DNA from: Aquimarina sp. AU474
GTDB taxonomy: Bacteria > Bacteroidota > Bacteroidia > Flavobacteriales > Flavobacteriaceae
Assembly (NCBI RefSeq): GCF_900312815.1
Contig: NZ_OMPE01000007.1
Coordinates: forward strand, 434,001-498,000
Reading direction: 5' to 3'
DNA: 64,000 bases
Program-made: the position numbers and the translations under genes
The notes under the pieces: model-generated
What the model saw: only the letters and a program-made list of their open reading frames with translations
What the model was told of the DNA's origin: nothing
Database searches by the model: none
Shown here: in pieces, positions 44,981 to 52,651 of the stretch
Layout: the number at the start of each line of letters is the position of its first letter
Position numbering within the stretch: position 1 is the stretch's first letter

Positions 44981-45045
44981 AAGAATGGATAATTAGGATG
45001 AATATTAGCGTAGGCAAGCGAAACCCTTATTGAGGCTTTACATAA

Positions 45046-45106
45046 AATTATCCATGCTTAATAGATAATTATCCATGTTTTAGCATAAAGAATGAAAGTA
45101 GCTTTG
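45046..45106 (+). promoter_or_regulatory. LytTR-gene promoter: 11-bp direct repeats 21 bp apart plus -7 box
   Basis: AATTATCCATG occurs at 45046-45056 and again at 45067-45077, exactly 21 bp apart. A perfect -7 box TAGCTTTG follows at 45099-45106. This would place the repeats where a LytTR activator binds, with a leader of about 200 bases before 45310. Confidence 0.55.
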
Positions 45107-45309
45107 TTTATAAATAATAACGATATGCGCGTTGTTATCTTGACACTAAGTTGGATAAGTCGACTATGATATTCTCACATAATGACCTCAATTTCCAACC
45201 TAGATAAGGGCAAGTTTACTTTTCACCTTAGCATGTATCTGTTAAGGTCTTAAAAAAGTAACAACCACATTTTTGAGCTTATAGTACAAAAAAGAAAATT
45301 TAAGATTTT

Positions 45310-46116
45310 ATGACGAACAAAGTGGCAATTTTGGCGAAGGAAAAATCACAATGCACATCCTTGTTAGAAGATTTAAAGTTAAGTGGCGTAAGAAGAAGTG
45401 CGATTTTTTTTTCTTGGAAGGATATATGGTTATCAGAACAGAAAAGTGAATACGATTTTATATTAATCGACTATTACTTTTTTGATATGTTTAGAGATGA
45501 TATTGTGATATATCACGTATTTCATAAATATAAATACAAAATAACTTTTTACAGTAATATTTCACAAAAGGTAAAAACTCCGGAAGGTAATGTAACCATT
45601 GATTTGTATAGAATTTTCTTTAGGCCTTTTGTTGATTTTAACAACCTGGTAAAAACAACTGCAAATAAAGAGGAGCTTGCAGGCATACTAGAGGATTCGA
45701 TAGAGCCTATATCGAAAGCGGAGAAAATATCGCCTCAAAAAGAAACTTTTTTCTTAAAGGAAGGATATTCCCTAATCAAATTTAACTTGAAAGAGGTCCT
45801 ATGCCTGGAGAGTGATCGTAATTATATTACCATATACCTAGCGAACAATGGAAAACACCTGATAAGAGAAACACTCCAATCCGTATCAGAAATTTTACCC
45901 AAGAATTTTTTAAGAATAAATAGGTCCGTAATCATCAATATAGACAAAGTCTATAAGGTAGTAGGCAATAGAGTTCATATTGATGGTTTAAATAGTTTTA
46001 GACCGCTAATAGCGAACAAATACAAATTAGACATTTCAAATGCAGTCCCTTTATTTAGTCAAAAACATACTGTGAATTGGAATTATGAGAAAAACGAAAA
46101 GAACTGTAAAATTTAA
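45310..46116 (+). CDS. LytTR-family transcriptional regulator with degenerate receiver
   Basis: A 268-residue protein. Residues 1-125 resemble a receiver: an Asp remains at the acceptor position (YDFILIDYYFFDMF), but the usual acidic pair at the first strand is replaced (VAILAKEKSQCTSL), so phosphorylation is doubtful. Residues about 145-245 form a LytTR DNA-binding domain: FFLKEGYSLIKFNLKEVLCL, ESDRNYITIYL, LPKNFLRINRSVIINIDKVY. No kinase gene adjoins. The promoter region and several neighbours carry direct repeats at the 21-bp spacing typical of LytTR sites. Confidence 0.88.
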   Translation: MTNKVAILAKEKSQCTSLLEDLKLSGVRRSAIFFSWKDIWLSEQKSEYDFILIDYYFFDMFRDDIVIYHVFHKYKYKITFYSNISQKVKTPEGNVTIDLYRIFFRPFVDFNNLVKTTANKEELAGILEDSIEPISKAEKISPQKETFFLKEGYSLIKFNLKEVLCLESDRNYITIYLANNGKHLIRETLQSVSEILPKNFLRINRSVIINIDKVYKVVGNRVHIDGLNSFRPLIANKYKLDISNAVPLFSQKHTVNWNYEKNEKNCKI

Positions 46117-46153
46117 AAACTAATATCCCGACTAAAAAACGAATAAATAAAAT

Positions 46154-46246
46154 ATGAAGAAAACAACAAAAATCTTATTGCGCATTGCACTACTAATATC
46201 TCTTTTATATATCAGCATATGTATATACCTATTGTTTAGGACATAA
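46154..46246 (+). CDS. 30-residue hydrophobic peptide
   Basis: The ORF encodes a basic N-terminus and one membrane helix (MKKTTKILLRIALLISLLYI). It starts 37 bases after the LytTR stop in the same orientation, with an A-rich leader. It is similar in layout to the next tiny ORF. Function is unknown; possibilities include a type I toxin-like or regulatory membrane peptide. Confidence 0.4.
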   Translation: MKKTTKILLRIALLISLLYISICIYLLFRT

Positions 46247-46473
46247 CCTAGGTTAATCATGAAGTTAGTACAAAAACAATATTTAATATCAATATAAACT
46301 AACCATCTCGAAGTTTCTTTAGCCAAAAATGATTTAAAATTTACCTAGATGAGGCAACTTTTTAAAAAGTGTAGTATAGCGGTAAGAAGGCAATGAAATT
46401 CGAGAGAATTTCAATCATTTCATCAGAATTAAAAAAAGTCAAGATGAATTTTATTCAATAAAAAAACTTAAAA

Positions 46474-46572
46474 ATGAAACATTTCGCAGAAAAACTATAT
46501 GCTTTATGTGCCTTGGCAGTCATAATGTTCATATGTACAGTATTATTTATAATATCATTATTCATGGAATAA
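46474..46572 (+). CDS. 32-residue hydrophobic peptide
   Basis: The ORF encodes a single membrane helix (MKHFAEKLYALCALAVIMFI continuing hydrophobic to FME). It has an A-rich leader and the same strand as the LytTR gene. It is one of three tiny ORFs in a 631-base stretch otherwise without genes. Confidence 0.4.
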   Translation: MKHFAEKLYALCALAVIMFICTVLFIISLFME

Positions 46573-46609
46573 CTCTGGTTAATAAAATCAAAATAACAAA
46601 GTCTTCAAA

Positions 46610-46678
46610 ATGATCTTTGAAATAATACAAATTTTACTAGGTACTGCTAATATCTTACAAACTAGTGTACCAATTTAA
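46610..46678 (+). CDS. 22-residue ORF, third of the tiny series
   Basis: It encodes MIFEIIQILLGTANILQTSV and two further residues. It is amphipathic and too short to judge by composition. It is listed because it continues the series of tiny hydrophobic ORFs ahead of ibrA. Confidence 0.2.
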   Translation: MIFEIIQILLGTANILQTSVPI

Positions 46679-46747
46679 AAATCTAACATAGAAGAAAAAT
46701 AACGATAAAAGAAGTAAATGATATTAAATAGTAGCACTATATAAAAT

Positions 46748-47929
46748 ATGCCTAAAAATTATAAAAAAGATAATGTTTATGTCGCGGCTAAAAAACGCAT
46801 ACAAGATATTTTTAATACGTTCCCAAAGGTATACATAGCCTTTAGTGGTGGAAAAGACAGTACTGTAATGTTACATATGGCACTTGAGGTAGCAAAGTCA
46901 GAAAACAGAATACCTCTTGATGTATTATTTGTCGATTTAGAGGGGCAATACGATACCACAATACGCCATATTGAAGAGGTGGCTCTATATTCAGAAGAAA
47001 TTAATTTGCATTGGATTTGTTTGCCTTTAAATCTTAGAAACTCAGTTAGTGTTTTTCAACCCCATTGGCGCTGTTGGGATCCGGAACAATCCAACGTATG
47101 GATTCGTCCAATGCCGCAATACCCACAAGTAGTGTCAAATCCGGAGCAATATACTTTTTTTAAATATGGAATGGAATTTGAAGATTTTGTATACCAATGG
47201 GGGAATTGGTTTTCAAACGATGAAAGGTGCACTTGCCTATTGGGGATTCGGTCAGATGAGAGTTTAAACAGGTTCTTTTCTGTTACTAAACATGGTTGGC
47301 GTGGCAAAAACTGGCTAAGTAAAGCTTCAGATAATTTAGTGTTCTCCTACCCTATATACGATTGGCGCACCGAAGATATATGGCGTTATGTAGGGAAACA
47401 GAAAATACAGTATAATAAACTATATGATTATTTTTACTTATGCGGAATGTCCATTCACAAAATGCGTATTTGCCAACCATATGGTGATGATCAACGCCAA
47501 AGCCTTGTCTATTATCAGCAGATAGAACCTGATACTTGGAACAAGGTAGTGACACGAGTTCAAGGAGTTAATTTTGGAGCACTTTATAGCAAAACAGTGG
47601 TTTTAGGCAGAATAAAAGTGGTGTTACCTGAGGGACTTACCTGGAAAAGATACACCTATATCTTATTACAATCTATGCCAGCCATTACAAGAAAGCACTA
47701 TGTCGAGAAAATAAACACCTTTCTCAAGTGGTGGAATAACAATGGATTTACTTTAGACCTCATCCCGGATCAAGGGAATCTAAAATTAGAAAATACAGGA
47801 AAGATGCCATCCTGGAGAAGAATATGCAAATGTATCATCAAAAACGATTGGTGGTGCCGTAGTTTGGGCTTTTGTCAAACTAAAAACACGTATAAGACCT
47901 TATATGCAAAAAAACAACATCATGAATAA
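46748..47929 (+). CDS. IbrA-like PAPS-reductase-family protein (DUF3440)
   Basis: A 393-residue protein with an N-terminal PP-loop ATP-pyrophosphatase motif FSGGKDSTVMLHMALE (about residues 32-47), FVDLEGQYDTTIRHIEEV, a Cys-containing CTCLLGIRSDES and PIYDWRTEDIWRYVGKQ. A DUF3440 C-terminal region follows, with PSWRRICKCIIKNDWWCRSL. This is the layout of E. coli IbrA, a phage-associated co-regulator acting with IbrB. The chemistry is unproven. It overlaps the ParB-like gene, an arrangement found wherever the pair occurs. Confidence 0.88.
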   Translation: MPKNYKKDNVYVAAKKRIQDIFNTFPKVYIAFSGGKDSTVMLHMALEVAKSENRIPLDVLFVDLEGQYDTTIRHIEEVALYSEEINLHWICLPLNLRNSVSVFQPHWRCWDPEQSNVWIRPMPQYPQVVSNPEQYTFFKYGMEFEDFVYQWGNWFSNDERCTCLLGIRSDESLNRFFSVTKHGWRGKNWLSKASDNLVFSYPIYDWRTEDIWRYVGKQKIQYNKLYDYFYLCGMSIHKMRICQPYGDDQRQSLVYYQQIEPDTWNKVVTRVQGVNFGALYSKTVVLGRIKVVLPEGLTWKRYTYILLQSMPAITRKHYVEKINTFLKWWNNNGFTLDLIPDQGNLKLENTGKMPSWRRICKCIIKNDWWCRSLGFCQTKNTYKTLYAKKQHHE

Positions 47930-48539
47930 GAGTGTAAAACAAGATATTGTAGACATCATAAAAGAAAGTGATTTCATTTTCGAGGATTATAAAAAGCAAC
48001 TCATAAAAAAGATTGTGACTACTTTCAATCAACATAGAGAACCTATTTCAGAAGTGTTTTGGATCCCTATAAGTTCCATTTCACCAAATAGTTATAACCC
48101 CAATAAAATGGCCACTCCAGAAAAACGCCTTCTACTTAGTTCTATGTTGGATCATGGAATCACTCAACCCTTGTTGGTAGCGCCAGAAAAAAACCAACGG
48201 TATGAATTAATAGATGGGTATCATCGCTGGAGAATTATAAAAACAAACAAAGAGTTACGTGACAGGTTAAATCAAAATGTTCCTGTGGTAGTATTGAATA
48301 TATCCAACAAAAACCAAATTGTAGCCGCAATTCGACACAACAGGGCACGAGGGCAGCATCAGGTAGGAGAAATAAGCGAAGTCGTAAAAATCCTATCAAA
48401 CAGCGGATGGTCTCCAAGAAAAATTATGGATGCCTTGGGAATGGAGGCTGATGAAGTACTGCGGTTAAAACAGTTCAAAGGACTTGGGGAATTATTTAAA
48501 GATGAGGATTATTCGCCATCATGGTCATGGGAAGAATAG
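47904..48539 (+). CDS. IbrB-like ParB/sulfiredoxin-domain protein
   Basis: A 211-residue protein; the ATG at 47922 (8-base overlap) is an alternative start to 47904 (26-base overlap). A ParB N-terminal domain is clear: ISSISPNSYNPNKMATPEKR, GITQPLLVAP, and YELIDGYHRWRIIK with the family GxHR core. RHNRARGQHQVGEI follows, then a short HTH-like helix set (WSPRKIMDALGMEADEVLRL). As with IbrB it should work with the IbrA-like partner. It is followed by a very strong terminator. Confidence 0.88.
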   Translation: MQKNNIMNKSVKQDIVDIIKESDFIFEDYKKQLIKKIVTTFNQHREPISEVFWIPISSISPNSYNPNKMATPEKRLLLSSMLDHGITQPLLVAPEKNQRYELIDGYHRWRIIKTNKELRDRLNQNVPVVVLNISNKNQIVAAIRHNRARGQHQVGEISEVVKILSNSGWSPRKIMDALGMEADEVLRLKQFKGLGELFKDEDYSPSWSWEE

Positions 48540-48591
48540 ACAACCTTAAACCATATAATTTAAATATAACTTTTTAGAACATTGAATACTA

Positions 48592-48624
48592 AAAAAATGG
48601 AGGTAAAATTTACCTCCATTTTTT
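48592..48624. terminator. Bidirectional intrinsic terminator
   Basis: AAAAAATGGAGGTAAA (48592-48607) is the exact reverse complement of TTTACCTCCATTTTTT (48609-48624). It lies between convergent genes. Confidence 0.9.
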
Positions 48625-48663
48625 GTACCTATTTATCGAATAAACTGTTCTGGTCTCTCTCTT

Positions 48664-49644
48664 TTATAGCTTTTTGTAAATAAATTCTCTCACCTGTTCA
48701 TTGTTATCACTATCAGTGAATGTATATTCGAGCTTAATAGTGGTATTATCTTCTAACAAAAGTTTCAATCCTGATATGTTTTTAAGTGCTATGGTTTTCT
48801 CATCTTTTATCACATATTCCAGAGTACTCGTTTTGATAAATTGACATTCTGCATCGGTATCAAAAACAACCCTATCATTTCCTTTAGTAATTGTTGCTTT
48901 AATGTTTTCTGATAAAGGATAACTAACGCTTACGTTATAATTTAACAAATCTCTTCGATTAAAGGTTTTCTTATGCTGAATGAACTCAAAAACACTTTGA
49001 GCTTTAAATTCCATAGTGTTTTTTTGAAGGCAATCTCGGTCGGAGTCAATTTGCCACTTCCCTAAAATAGCTTGTATCACCCCTGTTCCATCAAAAATGT
49101 TGTCATCATCATTATCTGTCTCTTCGTCATCTATTTCCACATTATCCGTTTCTTCTTCCGGATTTTCCGCTAATTCTGAATTGTCACTTCTAATAAAAAC
49201 ATCTATCTGATCTTGTTCCTTGCCGCCATTAGTAATTTTTGAGGTAATCTGTAAAGTATCCCCGATCAACTGGATCTCAGAATCAAAATTAAAAAAAGCA
49301 ACACTGTCCAAACCAATTACAGTATAGGTTCCAGATTGTGTAACTGTTCTATTACAAAGAGTTGTAGAATTACTGCCTAGTTTTAAAAAAGTTAATTCAT
49401 AAGTGTCATCCTGATTAAACGTAGCTGTTGAATTTTTTAAACATTCGAATTCTGCAGGTGAAACATTTTTATTGTCAATGGTGCTGCTTATCAATTTCCA
49501 ATCTCCAACTAATTTTTCTTTAGTGGCCAATATTTCTTCACTGTCTTCCCGGTTAGGATTAGCGTCATCATCAGAATTACACGAGAAAAATACTAGAGTA
49601 AGTAGCACAAAAAACAATGCTTTACAGGTTTTAATACATATCAT
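48664..49644 (-). CDS. Lipoprotein with two lipocalin-like domains
   Basis: A 326-residue lipoprotein with lipobox LVFFSC followed by an Asn/Asp-rich spacer. Two lipocalin-like beta domains are visible: LVGDWKLISSTIDNK (about residue 45) and ILGKWQIDSDRDCLQ (about residue 195), each opening with the G-x-W motif. They are joined by an acidic linker (EEETDNVEIDDEETDNDDDN). Such Bacteroidota lipoproteins are surface or periplasmic and of unknown ligand. It is on the minus strand and shares a terminator with ibrB. Confidence 0.82.
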   Translation of the reverse strand: MICIKTCKALFFVLLTLVFFSCNSDDDANPNREDSEEILATKEKLVGDWKLISSTIDNKNVSPAEFECLKNSTATFNQDDTYELTFLKLGSNSTTLCNRTVTQSGTYTVIGLDSVAFFNFDSEIQLIGDTLQITSKITNGGKEQDQIDVFIRSDNSELAENPEEETDNVEIDDEETDNDDDNIFDGTGVIQAILGKWQIDSDRDCLQKNTMEFKAQSVFEFIQHKKTFNRRDLLNYNVSVSYPLSENIKATITKGNDRVVFDTDAECQFIKTSTLEYVIKDEKTIALKNISGLKLLLEDNTTIKLEYTFTDSDNNEQVREFIYKKL

Positions 49645-50167
49645 ATTTTTATTAATTTATATTTGGCAATAAAAATTGCTAGCAATTCCCTTAACTATTT
49701 TTTTGTTTTCAATATGGTAGTTCTCCACTATTTTAAACATAAATTCATTTATTTCTATAAAAACGGATCACACTGATACCTTTTTACAACGGTTCAAATT
49801 TTACCTTATTTCGTTTTTTATAGGGTTTAAAGCACACTACATTTAGTGCTAATACCCATTTTCGATTTTTCCAAGTGATATTCGTTATTCCGCAACTATT
49901 TGGAAGTATATAGATTGGTCACTGTAAAGGTCTCTAAACCCATTTTATGAAAAAACCATCTACCTTACTTAACCTACCTTATATAAGTAAAGAGATTTAT
50001 AGACCAACCTAAATACACTCCCATTTTATAACTCCATAGTACTTATCCAATCCTACATACAATTGGCACTATGCATTTTTGTTTATTCTTTTTGATGTAT
50101 TTTAAACCGTTGTATTTATGCATAAACACATATAATTATTACTACAATATTGGTTATTACATCTATA
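49645..50167. other. 523-bp intergenic region
   Basis: It lies between the lipoprotein start and the PorP/SprF stop, and I see no credible ORF. A stretch near 49998-50030 (AACCTAAATACACTCCCATT) resembles 38252-38272, hinting at another repeated intergenic motif. Confidence 0.35.
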
Positions 50168-51100
50168 CTAATATAGTTGCTCTTGCTCTTGCGGTTGTTT
50201 TTCTGAAAATAGTGGAACTTTTACTATCACTTCGTGATTTCCTCTTCTATAATTACTGATAGCAGTTATAGCACTATCATAAGCATACCCTACCTTGATT
50301 CTATCCAACATCTTAAATAACACAACTGTACTAATGGATTCTTTTAATCTATAGCTGAGACCAAATTCTGCTTTGCCATACAGATCGAACGTACCACTAA
50401 TATCCATGGAGAAAGGCACCTCGCTTATTACTCGTGTTAAAAAAAAAGGGGTAAAGGTCAAATTCTTGTTTAAAGGAAAATGATAACCCGCTCCCATAAA
50501 AAATTGCATTTTGTCGGTGGCCTGTGTTACAATGCCCGATTCCTTTTCGTATCTTTTTGTTTTTAATAAGGCTGGTGCAGATATGTTTACATAAAAGCGT
50601 TCTCCTTTTAAATAGGCACCCATCCCAACATTTGGATTGAACACACTTACATTTTCTGAAAAAAGTGGGTCCTCATCAAGTCCTATCCCTGCCAAATCAA
50701 TATTAACCGAAGAACCTCCCGCTTTAATCCCTAAAAATAAATCTAATCTTTCCTTTAATTGTAACCTATAGGAAAAATCAACAAAAACATCAGTTTCTTT
50801 GAGTACAAACACACTACTGTTGGTAACAGAAAGACCCAACCCCACCTTATCACCTATACCTTCTTTTCTACGCATTGGGCCGCTCAATGAAAAACTCCAG
50901 GTTTCAGGCGCTTCATCTAGACCCGCCCACTGCGCTCTATAGTTTGAGGTGAGCTCAAATTTTTCAGCAGCTCCCGCATAGGCCGGGTTAATAATATTCA
51001 TGTTATAATTGTACAGTGTAAATGTTACATCTTGTTGGGCGTAAGACTGAATGAAACATATCGCGATTGCTATAAAAAAATATAATTTGTTATTTTTCAT
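50168..51100 (-). CDS. PorP/SprF-family T9SS membrane protein
   Basis: A 310-residue protein with signal peptide (FFIAIAICFIQSYAQ). It has the family start QDVTFTLYNYNMNIINPAYA and YRAQWAGLDEAPETWSFSLS, then amphipathic strands of an outer-membrane barrel (FNPNVGMGAYLKGERFYVNI, KAEFGLSYRLKE). PorP/SprF proteins attach T9SS-secreted adhesins. The usual large adhesin partner is not next to it. Element copy 6 lies about 75 bases before its start. Confidence 0.92.
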   Translation of the reverse strand: MKNNKLYFFIAIAICFIQSYAQQDVTFTLYNYNMNIINPAYAGAAEKFELTSNYRAQWAGLDEAPETWSFSLSGPMRRKEGIGDKVGLGLSVTNSSVFVLKETDVFVDFSYRLQLKERLDLFLGIKAGGSSVNIDLAGIGLDEDPLFSENVSVFNPNVGMGAYLKGERFYVNISAPALLKTKRYEKESGIVTQATDKMQFFMGAGYHFPLNKNLTFTPFFLTRVISEVPFSMDISGTFDLYGKAEFGLSYRLKESISTVVLFKMLDRIKVGYAYDSAITAISNYRRGNHEVIVKVPLFSEKQPQEQEQLY

Positions 51101-51163
51101 TTGACAGTTTTTTTAACCTTTTAAATATTAATTAAAAGCAAAGAATAGTCAAATGAAGAAAAC

Positions 51164-51225
51164 ACCCAATAATTAGTGCTAAAACCAGTTAAACAAGGGA
51201 TATAATTAGGTGTTTTTGGGATTTT
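51164..51225 (-). promoter_or_regulatory. Repeated island element, copy 6 (before PorP/SprF)
   Basis: On the minus strand AATCCC and ATATCCC are 21 bp apart, followed by TTGTTTAACTGGTTTTAGCAC and TAATTATTGGG. The tail matches copy 1. Confidence 0.6.
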
Positions 51226-51395
51226 GAAAAAGGAATCGAACGCGGTTATGTGGCGCTGTTTTTACCATGGATACGCGAACACGAACCTTCGAACCTATCC
51301 TTGCCTTATCAATAAAAGTAGTGACATTCTTAAAACAGAGATCAAAAGTGGTTAGTGCCCAGGTCAAGGATGAACAAAATCCCCAAAACATATTC
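51226..51395. other. Unassigned stretch with atypical composition
   Basis: This segment is richer in GC than its surroundings (GAATCGAACGCGGTTATGTG, ACGCGAACACGAACCTTCGA). Short ORFs exist on both strands but none is convincing. It may be debris of a lost gene or integration site beside the tRNA. Confidence 0.3.
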
Positions 51396-51406
51396 CTTTC
51401 ATGCCT

Positions 51407-51643
51407 TTATCACTTTTAATAGCCTGTTTGTCCCGGTTTCAATCGATATGGACACTTTTTATCGTTGGTCTTGTGCTAAAACCCAATCTTTGTTTTCAAC
51501 AAAGAGTCATCCAACAGTAAGTTTGCACAATGGAGTCATAGCGTGGGGCCATAGCATCCATTGGTCTTATAAGGATAAAATTTGGTTCTTTGAGTTTGTT
51601 TAAGCAACGGCGGGGATATAAAATAGCGATCCCCGTCTTTTTT
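51407..51643 (+). ncRNA. RNA-like unit B: element copy 5, unknown body, strong terminator
   Basis: It is homologous to the unit at 44520-44764. The element has ATCAC at 51409 and GTCCC at 51430, 21 bp apart, then GGACAC and a T-run. The terminator is GGCGGGGAT (51609-51617) with ATCCCCGTC (51629-51637) plus a T-run; against unit A, two stem pairs change on both sides. An 82-codon ORF (51355-51603) overlaps it but its frame is broken in unit A. Confidence 0.5.
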
Positions 51644-51950
51644 GTAGAACAAGACCAGATACCAAAGCCCTTGTAATGCACGATCTAAGGTGTTTGAAAA
51701 TATGGGGTATATCCTTATATGGGGCATTGGTTTAACAATAATTTATAAAATCAAAAGTCAAATCATGCCTCAAAGCTCTATAAAATTAATACAATTCTAG
51801 TGAAACATTGCACACCTAATTGCACCCCTTTTATATGGTTTTAAATGGTTTTAAATGGTTTTATTTGGCATTAGAAAAAATGAACAAAAACAAAAAACAC
51901 CGGTAATCATACGATTAACAGTGTTTTATTATGACCTATCTCTAGGTTAG
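51644..51950. other. 307-bp stretch between RNA unit B and tRNA-Pro
   Basis: I see no convincing ORF. It contains a short tandem repeat of TGGTTTTAAA (51836-51866). No att-like copy of the tRNA end was found by eye. Confidence 0.35.
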
Positions 51951-52025
51951 TCGGGGTGGCAGGATTCGAACCTGCGACCTCCGCGTCCCAAACGCGGCGC
52001 GATAACCGGGCTACGCTACACCCCG
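51951..52025 (-). tRNA. tRNA-Pro (anticodon TGG)
   Basis: The minus-strand cloverleaf has acceptor CGGGGTG/CACCCCG with discriminator A, anticodon stem CCGCG/CGCGG with loop TTTGGGA giving TGG, and T-arm GCAGG-TTCGAAT-CCTGC. Its 3' end faces the accessory region. Confidence 0.95.
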
Positions 52026-52120
52026 ATAAGGTTATGCTCTTAGCGGGCGCAAATATACGCAATACTATTTATTTCTACCTAAAAAATAAGCAAATATTAA
52101 TCGCTTATTTTATAATTAAA

Positions 52121-52153
52121 AACAAAATACTCCAGAGAAAGACCCCGGAGTAT
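52121..52153 (-). terminator. Terminator of the RiPP precursor gene
   Basis: On the minus strand ATACTCC and GGAGTAT pair (52153-52147 with 52133-52127) and are followed by TTTTGTT. Confidence 0.65.
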
Positions 52154-52235
52154 ATCATATCTCTTTAGTTTTTAAGATGTTTATGTGTGATTAAGCAATA
52201 TTAAACACTACTCAATGATCTAGTTAAACTAATAA

Positions 52236-52385
52236 TTAATGTACGTGACAACTTGTAATATATAGTGAACGCTCATGACACCCTCGTGAACCTCCACCTT
52301 TAACAGTATTTAATTCTTTTTTTTCGATTACAGAAATTGTTTGTTTTTTCAAATTTAATTTTAAATCCGATTTTAATTTTTTCAT
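52236..52385 (-). CDS. Orphan GG-leader RiPP (class I lanthipeptide-like) precursor peptide
   Basis: A 49-residue ORF with the Bacteroidota RiPP leader pattern: KLKSDLKLNLKKQTISVIEK then KELNTVKGGG, matching the family's L-x-L-x-K-K-x-T-I-S ... L-x-x-V-x-G-G. Cleavage after GG would release the core SRGCHERSLYITSCHVH (or with one extra Gly), holding two Cys, three Ser, one Thr and three His. No LanB/LanC, radical SAM or protease-transporter gene is in the window, so maturation must be encoded elsewhere or the peptide may be unmodified. It has its own terminator. Confidence 0.75.
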   Translation of the reverse strand: MKKLKSDLKLNLKKQTISVIEKKELNTVKGGGSRGCHERSLYITSCHVH

Positions 52386-52464
52386 GTTATGAATTTTAGT
52401 TTAATGCATACTCTATTTCTATAGGATTTTCTGCCATCTCCTTAAAAACAAAATAGATACTTTA

Positions 52465-52472
52465 TATATTTG
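52465..52472 (+). promoter_or_regulatory. -7 promoter box TATATTTG
   Basis: This perfect TAnnTTTG on the plus strand is about 180 bases before the TonB receptor start. The transcript would carry the 26-bp palindrome at 52527-52552 in its leader. Confidence 0.45.
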
Positions 52473-52526
52473 TACATTTTTGTTTTTTGAAAATTAGCAA
52501 AAAAGTAAAGCGCCTGTTAAGCTTTA

Positions 52527-52552
52527 TTCTTGAGATTTATAAATCTCAAGAA
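52527..52552. promoter_or_regulatory. 26-bp perfect palindrome upstream of the TonB receptor
   Basis: TTCTTGAGATTTA is followed directly by its exact reverse complement TAAATCTCAAGAA. No T-run follows on either strand, so it is more likely an operator or a leader hairpin than a terminator. Confidence 0.55.
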
Positions 52553-52651
52553 GTAATCTATATCTTTATCTAGGATTAAAAAAACAGTAATACAATCATG
52601 ATTTTTAAAACCATTTGCCTTTAGTTTACGATATTTGATCAAAAATAAATC

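Noticed and set aside
46132..46326. 64-codon minus-strand ORF
   Set aside because: It is antisense to the 30-residue membrane peptide; the plus-strand reading has the better leader and a helix.
50071..50259. 62-codon plus-strand ORF at the end of the PorP/SprF gene
   Set aside because: It is mostly Tyr/Leu from AT-rich DNA and overlaps a certain gene.
51355..51603. 82-codon plus-strand ORF over RNA unit B
   Set aside because: Its frame is interrupted in the homologous unit at 44520-44764, so I prefer a non-coding or decayed reading.
51956..52168. 70-codon plus-strand ORF starting MAGFEPATSASQTRRD
   Set aside because: It is the antisense translation of tRNA-Pro(TGG), a well-known false gene.
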